64,000 nucleotides of DNA from an uncultured Mobiluncus sp. Its GTDB lineage: Bacteria > Actinomycetota > Actinomycetes > Actinomycetales > Actinomycetaceae. Positions within the stretch are counted from its first letter, which is position 1. Each line of letters starts with the position of its first letter. The stretch lies in assembly GCF_943914685.1 (NCBI RefSeq), contig NZ_CALUCZ010000014.1, forward strand, positions 6,039-70,038. The letters are read 5' to 3'. Position numbers and translations under genes: made by a program. This document shows positions 44,091 to 53,551 of the stretch, one piece after another. A model generated the notes under the pieces. It was not told the DNA's origin. It saw only the letters and a list, made by a program, of their open reading frames with translations, and made no database searches.

Positions 44091-46475
44091 GTGAAGAAAA
44101 AAACCGCTATCCCTGAGGCTGCTTTAGCCCAACACTCTGACCTGGTGGACCAAATCGAGGCGGCGCGCACGGACTACTACGACGAAACTCCCGAAACCGG
44201 CGTGACCCGGCTGAGCGATGCGGAATATGACGCCCTGTTCGTACAGTTGCAGCTGCTAGAGGCGGCCTACCCCGGCCTGGCGACCCCGGACTCGCCAACG
44301 CAAACAGTCGGGGGCAGCGGGCAAACGGCTAGCTCGGAGGGGTTTCCCCCGCATCGCCACCTGCAACAGATGGGGTCTATCGATGACGTTTTCTCTTACG
44401 CCGAGGTTGACGCGTGGTGGGCGCGGGTGGAAAAGAGCCTTGAGAGCCAGGATTTCTCGGTTTCTGCCGAGGTCAAGGTAGATGGGCTGGCGATGAGTTT
44501 GACCTACCTTCACGGCACGCTCGCCGTCGGGGCTACGCGCGGGGACGGCTTTACCGGCGAGGACGTGACTGAAAACGTGAAAACCATCGCGACCGTGCCG
44601 GTGCGGCTCGACGGTGAAAAAGTGCCGGAACTGGTGGAAATTCGCGGCGAAGTGTACCTGCCGCTGGCGGATTTTGCCGCTATGAATGCGGCCCGCGAAC
44701 GGGACGGGGAAAAACTGTTTGCCAATCCGCGTAACGCCGCCACCGGCTCTTTGAAACAAAAAGATCCCGCCCAAGCGGCAAAACGTCCCCTCGCGTTTCT
44801 AGCCCACGGGGTCGGGGAAGTACGTTGGGCCAGCCCCGGTGCAGCGGCGCAGCTCGAGACCCAAGAGGACTTCTATAAACTGTTGGAATCGTGGGGTTTG
44901 CATTCCGTGCGGGAAACCCCCGCCAGCTTGGGGCTGCCCCTGGCGAGAATGCGCTCCCTGGCTGAGGTGCACGCGGTTTTAGACCAGATGACGGCGCATC
45001 GCCACGATTTTGCCCACCAGATTGACGGCGTGGTGCTGAAAGTCGACAGCTTTGCGCAACGGGACGCCCTGGGGTCGACGGCGCGGGCGCCGCGGTGGGC
45101 GTGCGCCTACAAGTTCCCTCCCGAAGAGGTCCACACCCGTTTGCTGGGTATAGAGGTGCAGGTGGGGCGGACCGGACGAGTCACACCTTTCGGGGTAATG
45201 GAGCGGGTCTTGGTTGACGGCTCCTACGTTTCGCGCGCCACGCTGCATAACGCCAAAGAAGTGGCCCGCAAAGACGTGCGGCCCGGCGACACTGTCGTGT
45301 TGCGTAAAGCGGGGGACATTATCCCCGAAATTTTAGGGCCGGTAATGTCCCTTAGACCAGCGAGCCTGCCCCAATGGGTGATGCCCGACACCTGCCCCTC
45401 CTGCGGGACCAAGCTCGGAGCGCAAAAGGAAGGTGACATTGATCTGCGCTGTCCCAATCAGTCGGGGTGCCCGGCACAAATCACCGAGAGGCTCATTCAC
45501 GTGGGTTCGCGCAACGCCTTGGATATTGAAGGCTTGGGGGAGGAAGGCGCTCTAGCGCTGACCCAACCGGAGTTCGGGCGCGGCGATGTGGCCGCTGCTC
45601 TCGCGGCGGGGGGTCGTTGTGAGCTGGAGGACGGAACCATTATCGCTGTTCAGCCTGGTCAGGGACTCGGCCTCGAAGCCATCGAGGATCTCTTGCCGCC
45701 CGTTCAGTCCCCGGTCCTGACTTCGGAGGCGGGTTTGTTTGCCTTGCAGCCTGAGGATTTGCGTGACGTGATGGTGTGGCGCGAGATGCCGGGCACGTCC
45801 GGTCGGGATTGGCAACAGGTTCGGTTCTTTTGGGCGAAACCGAAACCATTGCCGAAAGCCGCTCAGGAGGCTACCGGGCAGCGTCTCGGGCCTCCCGTGG
45901 CTGGGAAAGTCGTCCAGACGTTTTTTGAACAGCTACAAGCCGCGAAGTCAAAAGAACTATGGCGGGTTCTGGTGGCCCTGTCCATTCGGCATCTGGGTCC
46001 GGTCGCGGCTCGGACCATAGCCCGACAGTTTGCCACGATGTCGGCTATCCGAGCCGCTAGCGTGGAACAGCTCGGTGAAGTTGAGGGAGTTGGCGAGGTC
46101 ATCGCCGCCTCTATCCACGACTGGTTCACAGTGCCGTGGCATCAAGAAATCGTGGACGCGTGGGAAGCCGCGGGAGTCGGGGCAGCAGGCCAAGCCGATG
46201 CGGCGAGCGGAACCCCTCTGGCTCTAGAGCCGACCTTGGACGGCCTAACCATAGTCATCACCGGAAACGTCCCCGGCTACACTCGTGAATCAGCCCAGTT
46301 AGCGGTAGAGGCCCGCGGAGGGAAAGCGACCGGTTCGGTATCGAAAAAAACCGACCTGGTTGTCGCCGGCGCCGGCGCGGGGTCAAAACTCGCCAAAGCT
46401 CAAGCGTTGGGCATTCCTGTCATCGAATCTGCCGACTTCGAGACTCTGCTGGAAAAAGGCCCGTCGTGGACCTGA
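44091..46475 (+). CDS. ligA: NAD-dependent DNA ligase, long form
   Basis: LigA seals nicks in replication and repair using NAD+. It has the Ia domain, the adenylated Lys129 in AEVKVDGLAMSLTY, the OB fold, the C4 zinc finger CPSCG...CPNQSGCPAQ, helix-hairpin-helix repeats and a C-terminal BRCT domain (TIVITGNVPGYTRESAQ). At 794 aa it is about 100 residues longer than usual (near 690); the extra length lies between the zinc finger and the SIRHLGP helix-hairpin segment (about residues 490-600). GTG start. Convergent with the cardiolipin synthase gene. Confidence 0.95.
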   Translation: MKKKTAIPEAALAQHSDLVDQIEAARTDYYDETPETGVTRLSDAEYDALFVQLQLLEAAYPGLATPDSPTQTVGGSGQTASSEGFPPHRHLQQMGSIDDVFSYAEVDAWWARVEKSLESQDFSVSAEVKVDGLAMSLTYLHGTLAVGATRGDGFTGEDVTENVKTIATVPVRLDGEKVPELVEIRGEVYLPLADFAAMNAARERDGEKLFANPRNAATGSLKQKDPAQAAKRPLAFLAHGVGEVRWASPGAAAQLETQEDFYKLLESWGLHSVRETPASLGLPLARMRSLAEVHAVLDQMTAHRHDFAHQIDGVVLKVDSFAQRDALGSTARAPRWACAYKFPPEEVHTRLLGIEVQVGRTGRVTPFGVMERVLVDGSYVSRATLHNAKEVARKDVRPGDTVVLRKAGDIIPEILGPVMSLRPASLPQWVMPDTCPSCGTKLGAQKEGDIDLRCPNQSGCPAQITERLIHVGSRNALDIEGLGEEGALALTQPEFGRGDVAAALAAGGRCELEDGTIIAVQPGQGLGLEAIEDLLPPVQSPVLTSEAGLFALQPEDLRDVMVWREMPGTSGRDWQQVRFFWAKPKPLPKAAQEATGQRLGPPVAGKVVQTFFEQLQAAKSKELWRVLVALSIRHLGPVAARTIARQFATMSAIRAASVEQLGEVEGVGEVIAASIHDWFTVPWHQEIVDAWEAAGVGAAGQADAASGTPLALEPTLDGLTIVITGNVPGYTRESAQLAVEARGGKATGSVSKKTDLVVAGAGAGSKLAKAQALGIPVIESADFETLLEKGPSWT

Positions 46476-46599
46476 ACCAGTCCCGCGATTGGCAGCAGTG
46501 CGGGTCGAGGCGGGGACAGGCTGATTCTGGGAGCGAGGGCGAGCCACGAGTAGCCTCGGAGGATTGCTGACGTGAGGGCGAAATCCCGAATGCTCAGCT

Positions 46600-47955
46600 C
46601 TACAAAACCGAGCCGAGCGGGCGCAACAAACGCTCAATAACCCGATTGACCACGGGTCGTTCCTCCCACTGATCCAGGGTGAGCTGCCGAGCGTTGGTGA
46701 GGTCATTGAGAAAAACCTGTTCCATCTGGTCGGCCAGGTCGGTGGAAAAAATCTCCATATTAATTTCATAGTTACCGGTCATGGACAGGCGGTCGATGTT
46801 TGCGGTCCCAATCGTGGTCCAGCAGCCGTCGGCGGTGGCGGTTTTGGCGTGGACCATTGCCTCCTGGTAGAGCCAGATTTCCACCCCGGCTTCCAACATC
46901 GGGGAATAATAGGAGCGAGCCACCCAGTCGGCCGCAATATGGTTGGAAGTTTCTGGCATCAGCACTTTAATATCCACTCCGCGCCACGCCGCCGCAATGA
47001 GTTCGTCCAAAATATCCTGGTCCGGAATGAAGTAAGCCTGAGTAATCCAAAACCGCTTTCTAGCCTTGTTTAACGCTTTGATGTACAGGCCGCGGACGGG
47101 GAACAGCAAACGGTTCGGTTCGTTGCGAGCCACCTCGATTTCAGGAATCCACTGGCGGGGCTTAAATTGGGGCAGCTTGGGCAGATGCCGGGTTTTATGG
47201 GCATTCCAAAAATCTGTGAAAGCGTCGGTCAGTTCCCACACCGACGGGCCGGTCACGCGCAGGTGGGTATCGCGCCACTGAGTCGCATAGAGCGACCCAA
47301 TGTTGTATCCACCAATAAACCCGACTTTGTTGTCGACAGTGAGGAGCTTGCGGTGGTCGCGTCCGGTGGAACGCAGCGAGAGAAAGAACGAACGAAACAG
47401 CCCGAAACGCAGAACGTGCAGGTTACGTAGGTGAGGGAAGCGGGTCATGGCGGAGGGAACATTGATGTTGCCGAAGGCGTCCCAAATAATGAAGACCTCG
47501 ACCCCGCGCTTCGCGGCATCAATCAAAGCTTCTTTGAACAAATGCCCGATTTCGTCGTTCTTCCAGATGAAAGTCTCAAAGAAAACGTGAGATTGCGCCG
47601 AACGGATGGCTTGCAGCATCGCGGTGTAAACCTCAATCCCCGAGGTGTAGACCTGCATCTTGTCTTCGGCGAAACTGATTTCGGGCAGTTGAGTTATCGG
47701 AAAAGGCTTGACGGGGGACTGACGCCAGGTTCTCAGAGTATCGATAACGACCGTTATCGCCCCAGCGATGAGCTCAAACAGCAGGAAACCACCGAAAAAT
47801 CGTGCCAACACTTTGGGTAGTTCCTGAGGGGTCTTCACCGCCAGTTCTGAAAGGCGGGTAAAGAAACGGGCGATTTGGCGGAAGGCCTCGCCGCGCGGCT
47901 TGACGCTGCTACGACTGTGCATTCCGTGTTGTGGTTCTCCCGCTCGTTTGCCCAT
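46600..47955 (-). CDS. Cardiolipin synthase-like phospholipase D-family protein
   Basis: The 451-aa protein has two PLD catalytic motifs, DHRKLLTVDNKVGFIGGYNIG and MVHAKTATADGCWTTIGTANID, the layout of bacterial cardiolipin synthases (Cls), which join phosphatidylglycerol units. There is one N-terminal membrane segment (about residues 55-75, FGGFLLFELIAGAITVVI) rather than the usual two. The frame is open to 48147, but the ATG at 47955 is preferred because AGGAGGAAAGGA lies just upstream. Confidence 0.88.
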   Translation of the reverse strand: MGKRAGEPQHGMHSRSSVKPRGEAFRQIARFFTRLSELAVKTPQELPKVLARFFGGFLLFELIAGAITVVIDTLRTWRQSPVKPFPITQLPEISFAEDKMQVYTSGIEVYTAMLQAIRSAQSHVFFETFIWKNDEIGHLFKEALIDAAKRGVEVFIIWDAFGNINVPSAMTRFPHLRNLHVLRFGLFRSFFLSLRSTGRDHRKLLTVDNKVGFIGGYNIGSLYATQWRDTHLRVTGPSVWELTDAFTDFWNAHKTRHLPKLPQFKPRQWIPEIEVARNEPNRLLFPVRGLYIKALNKARKRFWITQAYFIPDQDILDELIAAAWRGVDIKVLMPETSNHIAADWVARSYYSPMLEAGVEIWLYQEAMVHAKTATADGCWTTIGTANIDRLSMTGNYEINMEIFSTDLADQMEQVFLNDLTNARQLTLDQWEERPVVNRVIERLLRPLGSVL

Positions 47956-48160
47956 CTTTGTATTCCTTTCCTCCTTCCAGTGTAGTGGACGCAATCCCAG
48001 TGCCACCAGCAGGTCAGGGCACCAGCCGGAAAAGTCCGCAGCTTTCCTAGCTACCCGCGGTATTGTCGCTTTCGCTCCGCCAGTTTTACCGTCTGGGCAG
48101 GGTGTGGCGAAGCGGTGCCGCCACAGACAGCAAGGGTTAACCGCCACGCTGGATTTTCGC

Positions 48161-48166
48161 TAGACT
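48161..48166 (+). promoter_or_regulatory. -10 box of gatC (leaderless)
   Basis: TAGACT (48161-48166) lies 7 nt before the gatC ATG (48174), with TTAACC 18 nt upstream as a weak -35 and no Shine-Dalgarno. Confidence 0.5.
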
Positions 48167-48173
48167 CAGTAAT

Positions 48174-48470
48174 ATGTCGACTATTGATGCTGATGAAGTG
48201 AGGCGCGTCGCTGGCTTGGCCCGAATTGCGCTGACCGAGGAAGAAATCCACAAATTCGCTGCCGAACTGGACGTGATTACCCAGGCGGTAGCGAAAGTCA
48301 ACGAGGTAGCGAAACCGGACATTCCGGCGACTTCACACCCGATTCCGCTCACGAACGTGTGGCGTGAGGACGAGGTGGGGCAATGCCTCGACCACGATGA
48401 GGTACTCCAGGCCGCCCCGCAACCAGACCGCGGTATGTTCGGCGTACCCAAGATTATCGGGGAGGAGTAG
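48174..48470 (+). CDS. gatC: Asp/Glu-tRNA amidotransferase subunit C
   Basis: The 98-aa GatC chain wraps around GatA and GatB in the complex that turns Glu-tRNA-Gln and Asp-tRNA-Asn into Gln-tRNA and Asn-tRNA. Motifs are VRRVAGLARIALTEEEI and PLTNVWREDEVGQCLDHDEVLQAAPQ. First gene of gatCAB; gatA begins 3 nt after its stop. The start is supported by a leaderless-type promoter. Confidence 0.95.
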   Translation: MSTIDADEVRRVAGLARIALTEEEIHKFAAELDVITQAVAKVNEVAKPDIPATSHPIPLTNVWREDEVGQCLDHDEVLQAAPQPDRGMFGVPKIIGEE

Positions 48471-48473
48471 CTC

Positions 48474-49997
48474 ATGAGTAACACAGAACTTTACCTACTG
48501 TCAGCCCACGATTTGGCCGCGAAACTGGCGGCGAAAGAAGTCACCAGTGAGGAACTGGTGCGAGTGTTTGCCGACCGGATTGAACACCTCGATAAGGACA
48601 TTCACGCTTTCCTCTTCGTCGACGTGGACGGGGCGCTGCAAACCGCTAAACAGGTAGACGCGGACCGTGCCGCCGGCAAGAAACTGCACCCTTTTGCGGG
48701 CGTGCCAATCGCAATTAAGGACAACATGGTGCAGCGCGGCAAGCCCACCACCTGCGCCTCCAAGATTCTTGAGGGCTGGCTGCCTCCCTATGACGCCACC
48801 ATTGTGCTGAAGCTCCAGGAGGCCGGACTGCCTATTTTGGGCAAAACCAACATGGACGAATTCGCCATGGGATCGTCTACCGAGCACTCGGCTTTCGGGC
48901 CGACCCGCAACCCGTGGGATTTGGAGCGGATCCCGGGCGGATCAGGCGGTGGTTCGGCCGCGGCGGTGGGAGCTTTCATGGTGCCGTGGGCGCTGGGGTC
49001 TGACACGGGCGGTTCTATCCGCCAGCCCGGAGCTGTCACCGGTACCGTGGGTGCGAAACCGACCTATGGGGCAGTGTCCCGCTACGGTTTGATTGCGATG
49101 GGGTCCTCCCTGGATCAGATTGGCCCGGTCACTCGTGACGTGCGCGACGCGGCGGCGCTACAGATGATTATCGGGGGACACGATCCGCTGGATTCCACCT
49201 CTTTGGACGAGCCGGTACCGGATATTACCGGGGCGCTGGCGAAAATCGGCACGGACGCAACGGGTCTGCGTGTCGGGGTTGTCAAGCAGCTGCAAGGCGA
49301 AGGCTACCAGGCTGGGGTGTTGCAGCGTTTCCAGCAGGCTGTGGAGCGTCTGCAAAAGGCGGGGGCGAACGTTATCGAAGTGGATTGCCCCTCCTTTGAG
49401 TACGCTTTGGCGGCCTATTACCTGATTATGCCGGCGGAAGTGTCGTCTAACCTGGCTCGTTTCGATGGGGTGCGTTACGGCCTGCGGGTGTTGCCTAAGG
49501 ACGGTGAGGTCACCACGGAACGCATGATGGCGGCGACTCGTGAGGCGGGCTTTGGAGATGAAGTGAAGCGCCGCATTATTTTGGGAACCCACGTTTTGTC
49601 AGCAGGCTACTATGACGCTTACTACGGTTCGGCGCAAAAGGTACGAACCCTGCTGCAGCGCGACCTCGCGGCGGCCTTTGAACAGTGTGATGTACTGCTC
49701 ACACCCACCGCTCCGACCACCGCTTTCAAGTTTGGTGACAAGCTCGATGATCCGATGAGTATGTACCTCAACGATGTGGCGACGATTCCCGCCAACTTGG
49801 CTGGGATTCCCGGTATTTCGATTCCTGCCGGGGTGGCCGCGGAAGACGGCCTGCCCGTAGGGGTACAGGTTCTTGCCCCCGCCCGTGGGGACGTCACCAT
49901 GTATGAGGTGGCAGCCCGTATGGAGGCACAACTGGCAAAGTCGGATGAGCCGATGCCGCCCTGCCCGGCCGCGGCATGGAAGGAGGGCGCAAAATGA
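48474..49997 (+). CDS. gatA: Asp/Glu-tRNA amidotransferase subunit A
   Basis: GatA is the amidase that frees ammonia from glutamine. The 507-aa protein has the amidase signature with the Ser-Ser-Lys triad: Lys in VPIAIKDNM, and the serines in IPGGSGGGSAAAVGAFMVPWALGSDTGGSIRQP. GGGGAGGAG precedes the ATG. Its stop overlaps the gatB start (ATGA). Confidence 0.97.
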   Translation: MSNTELYLLSAHDLAAKLAAKEVTSEELVRVFADRIEHLDKDIHAFLFVDVDGALQTAKQVDADRAAGKKLHPFAGVPIAIKDNMVQRGKPTTCASKILEGWLPPYDATIVLKLQEAGLPILGKTNMDEFAMGSSTEHSAFGPTRNPWDLERIPGGSGGGSAAAVGAFMVPWALGSDTGGSIRQPGAVTGTVGAKPTYGAVSRYGLIAMGSSLDQIGPVTRDVRDAAALQMIIGGHDPLDSTSLDEPVPDITGALAKIGTDATGLRVGVVKQLQGEGYQAGVLQRFQQAVERLQKAGANVIEVDCPSFEYALAAYYLIMPAEVSSNLARFDGVRYGLRVLPKDGEVTTERMMAATREAGFGDEVKRRIILGTHVLSAGYYDAYYGSAQKVRTLLQRDLAAAFEQCDVLLTPTAPTTAFKFGDKLDDPMSMYLNDVATIPANLAGIPGISIPAGVAAEDGLPVGVQVLAPARGDVTMYEVAARMEAQLAKSDEPMPPCPAAAWKEGAK

Positions 49998-51493
49998 GCG
50001 ACAAGTTGATGAGTTATGAAAAGGCTACCGAACGTTTCGATCCGGTTTTGGGGTTGGAGGTTCACGTTGAGCTGGGTACCAAGACCAAGATGTTCGACGC
50101 GGCTCCCAATGCTTTCGGGGGCGACCCAAACACGTACATCACCCCGGTTTCCCTGGGGTTGCCCGGCTGCTTGCCGGTGGTCAATAAGCGTGCCGTGGAG
50201 TACGCGATTAGGATCGGTCTGGCGTTGAACTGCCAAATCGCCGAATACTGCCGGTTTGCGCGGAAAAACTATTTTTATCCCGACCTGACCAAGGCTTTCC
50301 AAACCTCCCAGTATGATGAGCCAATCTGTTACGACGGCTGGCTCGATGTCGAGTTGGAGGACGGTAGCGTGTACCGGGTGGAAATCGAGCGTGCCCACAT
50401 GGAGGAAGACGCCGGCAAGAACACGCATATTGGCGGGGAGGACGGCCGGATTCAAGGTGCGGACCACTCCCTGGTCGATTACAACCGCGCCGGAGTGCCG
50501 CTTGTGGAAATCGTCACCAAACCCATCACCGGGACCGGGGATCGAGCCCCCGAGGTTGCCGCCGCCTATGTGCGCACCTTGCGGGATATTTTCCGGGCTA
50601 TCGGGGTTAGTGAAGCCCGCATGGAGCGCGGCAATGTGCGCGCTGACGTGAACGTGTCCTTGCGCAATAAACCGGAGGACCCGATGGGGACTCGCACGGA
50701 AACCAAGAACGTGAACTCCTTTAGGGGCATTGAGAAAACCGTGCGCTACGAGATGCGTCGCCAGGCGGCAATTCTTGCCGAGGGCGGCAAAATCGTCCAG
50801 GAAACCCGCCACTACCACGCTGCGGACGGGACGACCTCTTCGGGCCGTGAGAAATCCGATGCCGATGATTACCGTTACTTCCCCGAACCGGATTTGGTGC
50901 CTTTGGCGCCGAGTCGGGAATGGGTGGAAGAAATCCGCCAGACCCTGCCCGAACTTCCTGCTGTGAGGCGCAAGCGTCTGCAGGGCGTGTGGGGATTCAC
51001 CGACATCGAGATGCGCGACATTGTCAACGCCGGTGCGGTGGACCTCATTGAGGAAACGGTTTCAGCCGGAACCGATGCGGGCGGGGCTCGCAAGTGGTGG
51101 ATGGGCGAAATCGCGCGTTTGGCCAAGGGCGAGGAAAAAGACCTGGAGGAAATGGCGATTACTCCTGCCCAAGTGGCTGAGCTGCAAAGCCTCGTCGAGG
51201 ACGGCAAGATTAACGACAAGTTGGCGAAGCAGGTTATTGCTGGCGTTCTGGCGGGAGAGGGCAATCCTGGCGAGGTCGTGAAAGCACGCGGCTTGGAGGT
51301 CGTTTCTGACACGGGCGCGCTGGAAACTGCTGTGAAGCAGGCGATTGCGGACAACCCGGATGTCGTCGAAAAGATTAAAGGCGGCAAGATGGCCGCTATC
51401 GGCGCGCTGATGGGTCCGGTTATGAAAGCTACCCGCGGTCAAGCCGATGCGGGGACGGTAAAGTCCCTGATTATGGCCGAACTTGGGCTGTAA
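49994..51493 (+). CDS. gatB: Asp/Glu-tRNA amidotransferase subunit B
   Basis: GatB phosphorylates the tRNA-bound Glu or Asp and binds the tRNA. The 499-aa protein has VLGLEVHVELGTKTKMF, YFYPDLTKAFQTSQYDEPI, RAHMEEDAGKNTH and a C-terminal YqeY-type tail domain (LVEDGKINDKLAKQVIAGVLAGEG). The frame opens at 49976, but ATG 49994 has GGAAGGAGGG before it and the 4-nt overlap with gatA. The organism thus probably lacks a direct route to Gln-tRNA or Asn-tRNA, or both. Confidence 0.97.
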   Translation: MSDKLMSYEKATERFDPVLGLEVHVELGTKTKMFDAAPNAFGGDPNTYITPVSLGLPGCLPVVNKRAVEYAIRIGLALNCQIAEYCRFARKNYFYPDLTKAFQTSQYDEPICYDGWLDVELEDGSVYRVEIERAHMEEDAGKNTHIGGEDGRIQGADHSLVDYNRAGVPLVEIVTKPITGTGDRAPEVAAAYVRTLRDIFRAIGVSEARMERGNVRADVNVSLRNKPEDPMGTRTETKNVNSFRGIEKTVRYEMRRQAAILAEGGKIVQETRHYHAADGTTSSGREKSDADDYRYFPEPDLVPLAPSREWVEEIRQTLPELPAVRRKRLQGVWGFTDIEMRDIVNAGAVDLIEETVSAGTDAGGARKWWMGEIARLAKGEEKDLEEMAITPAQVAELQSLVEDGKINDKLAKQVIAGVLAGEGNPGEVVKARGLEVVSDTGALETAVKQAIADNPDVVEKIKGGKMAAIGALMGPVMKATRGQADAGTVKSLIMAELGL

Positions 51494-51513
51494 GCAGGTC
51501 TGATTTCCGGCTT

Positions 51514-51560
51514 AAATGTTTTGTTCCCGAACCGAACGGTTCGGGAACAAAACATTTTTA
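51514..51560. terminator. Perfect 20-bp-arm bidirectional terminator
   Basis: Arms 51514-51533 and 51538-51557 are exact inverted copies around a GAAC loop, flanked by A and T tracts on both sides (AAATGTTTTG... and ...CAAAACATTTTTA). It separates the convergent gatB and trpB genes and should stop transcription in both directions. Confidence 0.9.
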
Positions 51561-51576
51561 GAGCTTACCTTTGGGT

Positions 51577-52809
51577 CTATTTGACGTAGTCCTCGCCGGT
51601 TCCGTAATGCTCAATCACGTAGTCAAGGTCCTTATCCCCGCGACCTGACAGGTTCACCAGGATTGATCCCGTCTTGCCTTTGCGGGCTTCCTTGATGGCA
51701 TAAGCCAGGGCATGGGAGCTCTCGATGGCGGGAATGATGCCTTCCCAGCGGGAGAGCATGAACAGGGCTTCAATAGCTTCCTCGTCTCGAATGGTTACGT
51801 AGTTGACGCGTTCCATGTCGTGCAGCAGGGAGTGCTCGGGGCCAACCGAGGGGTAGTCCAGTCCGGAAGCGTTGGAATAGACCGGTGCGGGATTGCCTTT
51901 TTCGTCCGCGAGCATAATCGAGTTGAATCCGTGCATTACCCCCTCGCCACCATAGGTAATGGAGGCCGCGTGATCACCCAAAGCCGTGCCCCGCCCTTGT
52001 GGTTCGACCCCGAAAATCTCGACCGGGTCAGCCAGGAACGGCACAAACATCCCAATCGCGTTGGAACCGCCGCCTACGCAGGCCATCACCTTGTCCGGCA
52101 GGTGCCCGGTCTGCTCCATAAACTGGGCACGTGCCTCCACCCCAACGACCTCCTGAAAATCCCTGACCATGACCGGGAAGGGGTGGGGGCCGGCGGCGGT
52201 GCCGATACAGTAAATTGCGTCGTGATATTCCTCAGAGTAGGCCATGAAAGCGGCGTCCACGGCCTCTTTCAGGGTCTTAAGCCCGAAGCTGACGGGGACG
52301 ACGCGAGCGCCCAGCACTTTCATGCGCGCCACGTTCGGAGCCTGCTTGGCGATGTCGACTTCACCCATGTAGATGTCACATTCCAGGCCGAAGTACGCGG
52401 CGGCGGTGGCTAGGGCCACACCGTGCTGTCCAGCACCGGTTTCCGCAATGAGTTTCTTTTTACCCATGTATTTTGCAAGCAGCCCCTCGCCCATGCAGTG
52501 ATTGAGCTTGTGAGCCCCGGTATGGTTCAGGTCCTCGCGCTTCAGGTAGATCTGGGTGCGGCCCAGTTTCTGACTCAGGCGCTGGCAGTGGTACACCGGG
52601 GTCGGGCGGCCTTGGAAGTCCTTACGAATGCGGCGCAGCTCGGCAATGAACTGGGCGGATTGAGCAATCGTCTGGTAGGCCTCGGCGTACTCGTCAAAGG
52701 CTTTGACCAGCTCCGGGTCCTGCAGGTAGTTGCCGCCGTATTTGCCGAAGTATCCCTTTTCGTCGGGGTATTCCTTGAGATAGTTGTCAAAATCGCGGTA
52801 TTTGTTCAT
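51577..52809 (-). CDS. trpB: Tryptophan synthase beta chain (solitary)
   Basis: TrpB joins indole and serine to make tryptophan with PLP. The 410-aa protein has the PLP-lysine motif KREDLNHTGAHKLN, GAGQHGVALATA, the glycine loop CVGGGSNAIGMF and SSHALAYAIKEA. The frame reads upstream to 52920, but ATG 52809 with GGAGGAAACG fits the family. No trpA or other trp gene is near, and both neighbours point the other way or are unrelated, so it may work with external indole or with a distant trpA. A GGTCCG/CGGACC hairpin is present about 40 nt upstream. Confidence 0.93.
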   Translation of the reverse strand: MNKYRDFDNYLKEYPDEKGYFGKYGGNYLQDPELVKAFDEYAEAYQTIAQSAQFIAELRRIRKDFQGRPTPVYHCQRLSQKLGRTQIYLKREDLNHTGAHKLNHCMGEGLLAKYMGKKKLIAETGAGQHGVALATAAAYFGLECDIYMGEVDIAKQAPNVARMKVLGARVVPVSFGLKTLKEAVDAAFMAYSEEYHDAIYCIGTAAGPHPFPVMVRDFQEVVGVEARAQFMEQTGHLPDKVMACVGGGSNAIGMFVPFLADPVEIFGVEPQGRGTALGDHAASITYGGEGVMHGFNSIMLADEKGNPAPVYSNASGLDYPSVGPEHSLLHDMERVNYVTIRDEEAIEALFMLSRWEGIIPAIESSHALAYAIKEARKGKTGSILVNLSGRGDKDLDYVIEHYGTGEDYVK

Positions 52810-53252
52810 CGTTTCCTCCAAAGTTTTCGCAATTCCATACTGAAACCGATTTGGTCCGAATCCGGACCGGTCACAAGATAAAGGTACGCAGTTTTTCGTC
52901 CGAAGTACAGGTGTGTCCACTATTCGAGCAGATTCGTCTCATATAATGAATCGACACCTGTCAGCGCTGGGTGTGGAGGTTTTGACCTTCGGGGCGGGGA
53001 AGGGTAGTCGAATCCTTCTTTAGGTTACATCTATTTTGCATAATCAGCTCGAATTAGAATTGCCAATGTTATTTAAAAATCTCTATATATGCTTTATAAT
53101 ATAAATAATTAGTATGTTTCTTTATTATTGTAAGGTTCTGAACTGCGGAAACGTCGGTTGTTAGGGTTACGGTTTACAAACGCGAAAAAATAGTTGACAG
53201 TCGTAATTAAGAATTATTTATTTCTGTTACTTATCCCGAAAGGAAAGAAGCC
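52810..53252. other. Gene-free divergent region between trpB and the DUF1540 gene
   Basis: About 440 bp, very AT-rich from 53030 to 53130 and near 53190-53230. On the plus strand TTGACA at 53194-53199 with TATTTA/TTTATT 15-17 nt downstream is a plausible promoter for the DUF1540 gene, and GAAAGGAAAG precedes its ATG. On the minus strand only a short leader of trpB with a hairpin (52844-52859) is seen. No Trp-codon leader peptide or coding frame of note was found. Confidence 0.5.
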
Positions 53253-53522
53253 ATGAGTACTCAACCAGTAGTTAGTGATTGCGCAGTATCCGATTGCTCT
53301 TACAACCACGACGGCTGCCAAGCCACCGCGATGACCATGGGCACCAAGGGCTGCTCCACTTTTATTGCCTTGCCTCAGGTCGGAGGCCTCGGAAAGCAAG
53401 CCGCGGTCGGAGCTTGCCAGAAATCCGACTGCAGCTTCAATGAGCACCTGGAGTGCCAGGCGGCTTCCGTCAAAGTTGGCGGAAAGACAGGCGAGTGCCT
53501 CACCTATCACCAGGCCGCTTAG
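53253..53522 (+). CDS. Tandem DUF1540 cysteine-rich small protein
   Basis: An 89-aa protein made of two copies of the DUF1540 motif: C-x3-DCSYN-x3-C-x9-G-x3-C in residues 10-34 and again (CQKSDCSFNEHLECQAASV...C) in 55-82. Eight cysteines in a regular pattern suggest metal binding. There is no signal peptide. GAAAGGAAAG precedes the ATG, and a long hairpin follows. Function is unknown in the family; the separate promoter and terminator indicate a free-standing and perhaps highly expressed gene. Confidence 0.82.
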   Translation: MSTQPVVSDCAVSDCSYNHDGCQATAMTMGTKGCSTFIALPQVGGLGKQAAVGACQKSDCSFNEHLECQAASVKVGGKTGECLTYHQAA

Positions 53523-53551
53523 GCTTACCCCTCCTTTATAAATACATAAAC

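Noticed and set aside
49622..50818. 398-codon minus-strand frame over gatA/gatB
   Set aside because: Shadow of two well-identified genes; the composition is an artefact of third-position GC bias.
52810..52920. Possible trp attenuator or leader peptide before trpB
   Set aside because: The in-frame upstream stretch has no Trp codons, and the only hairpin (GGTCCG/CGGACC) lacks a T tract.
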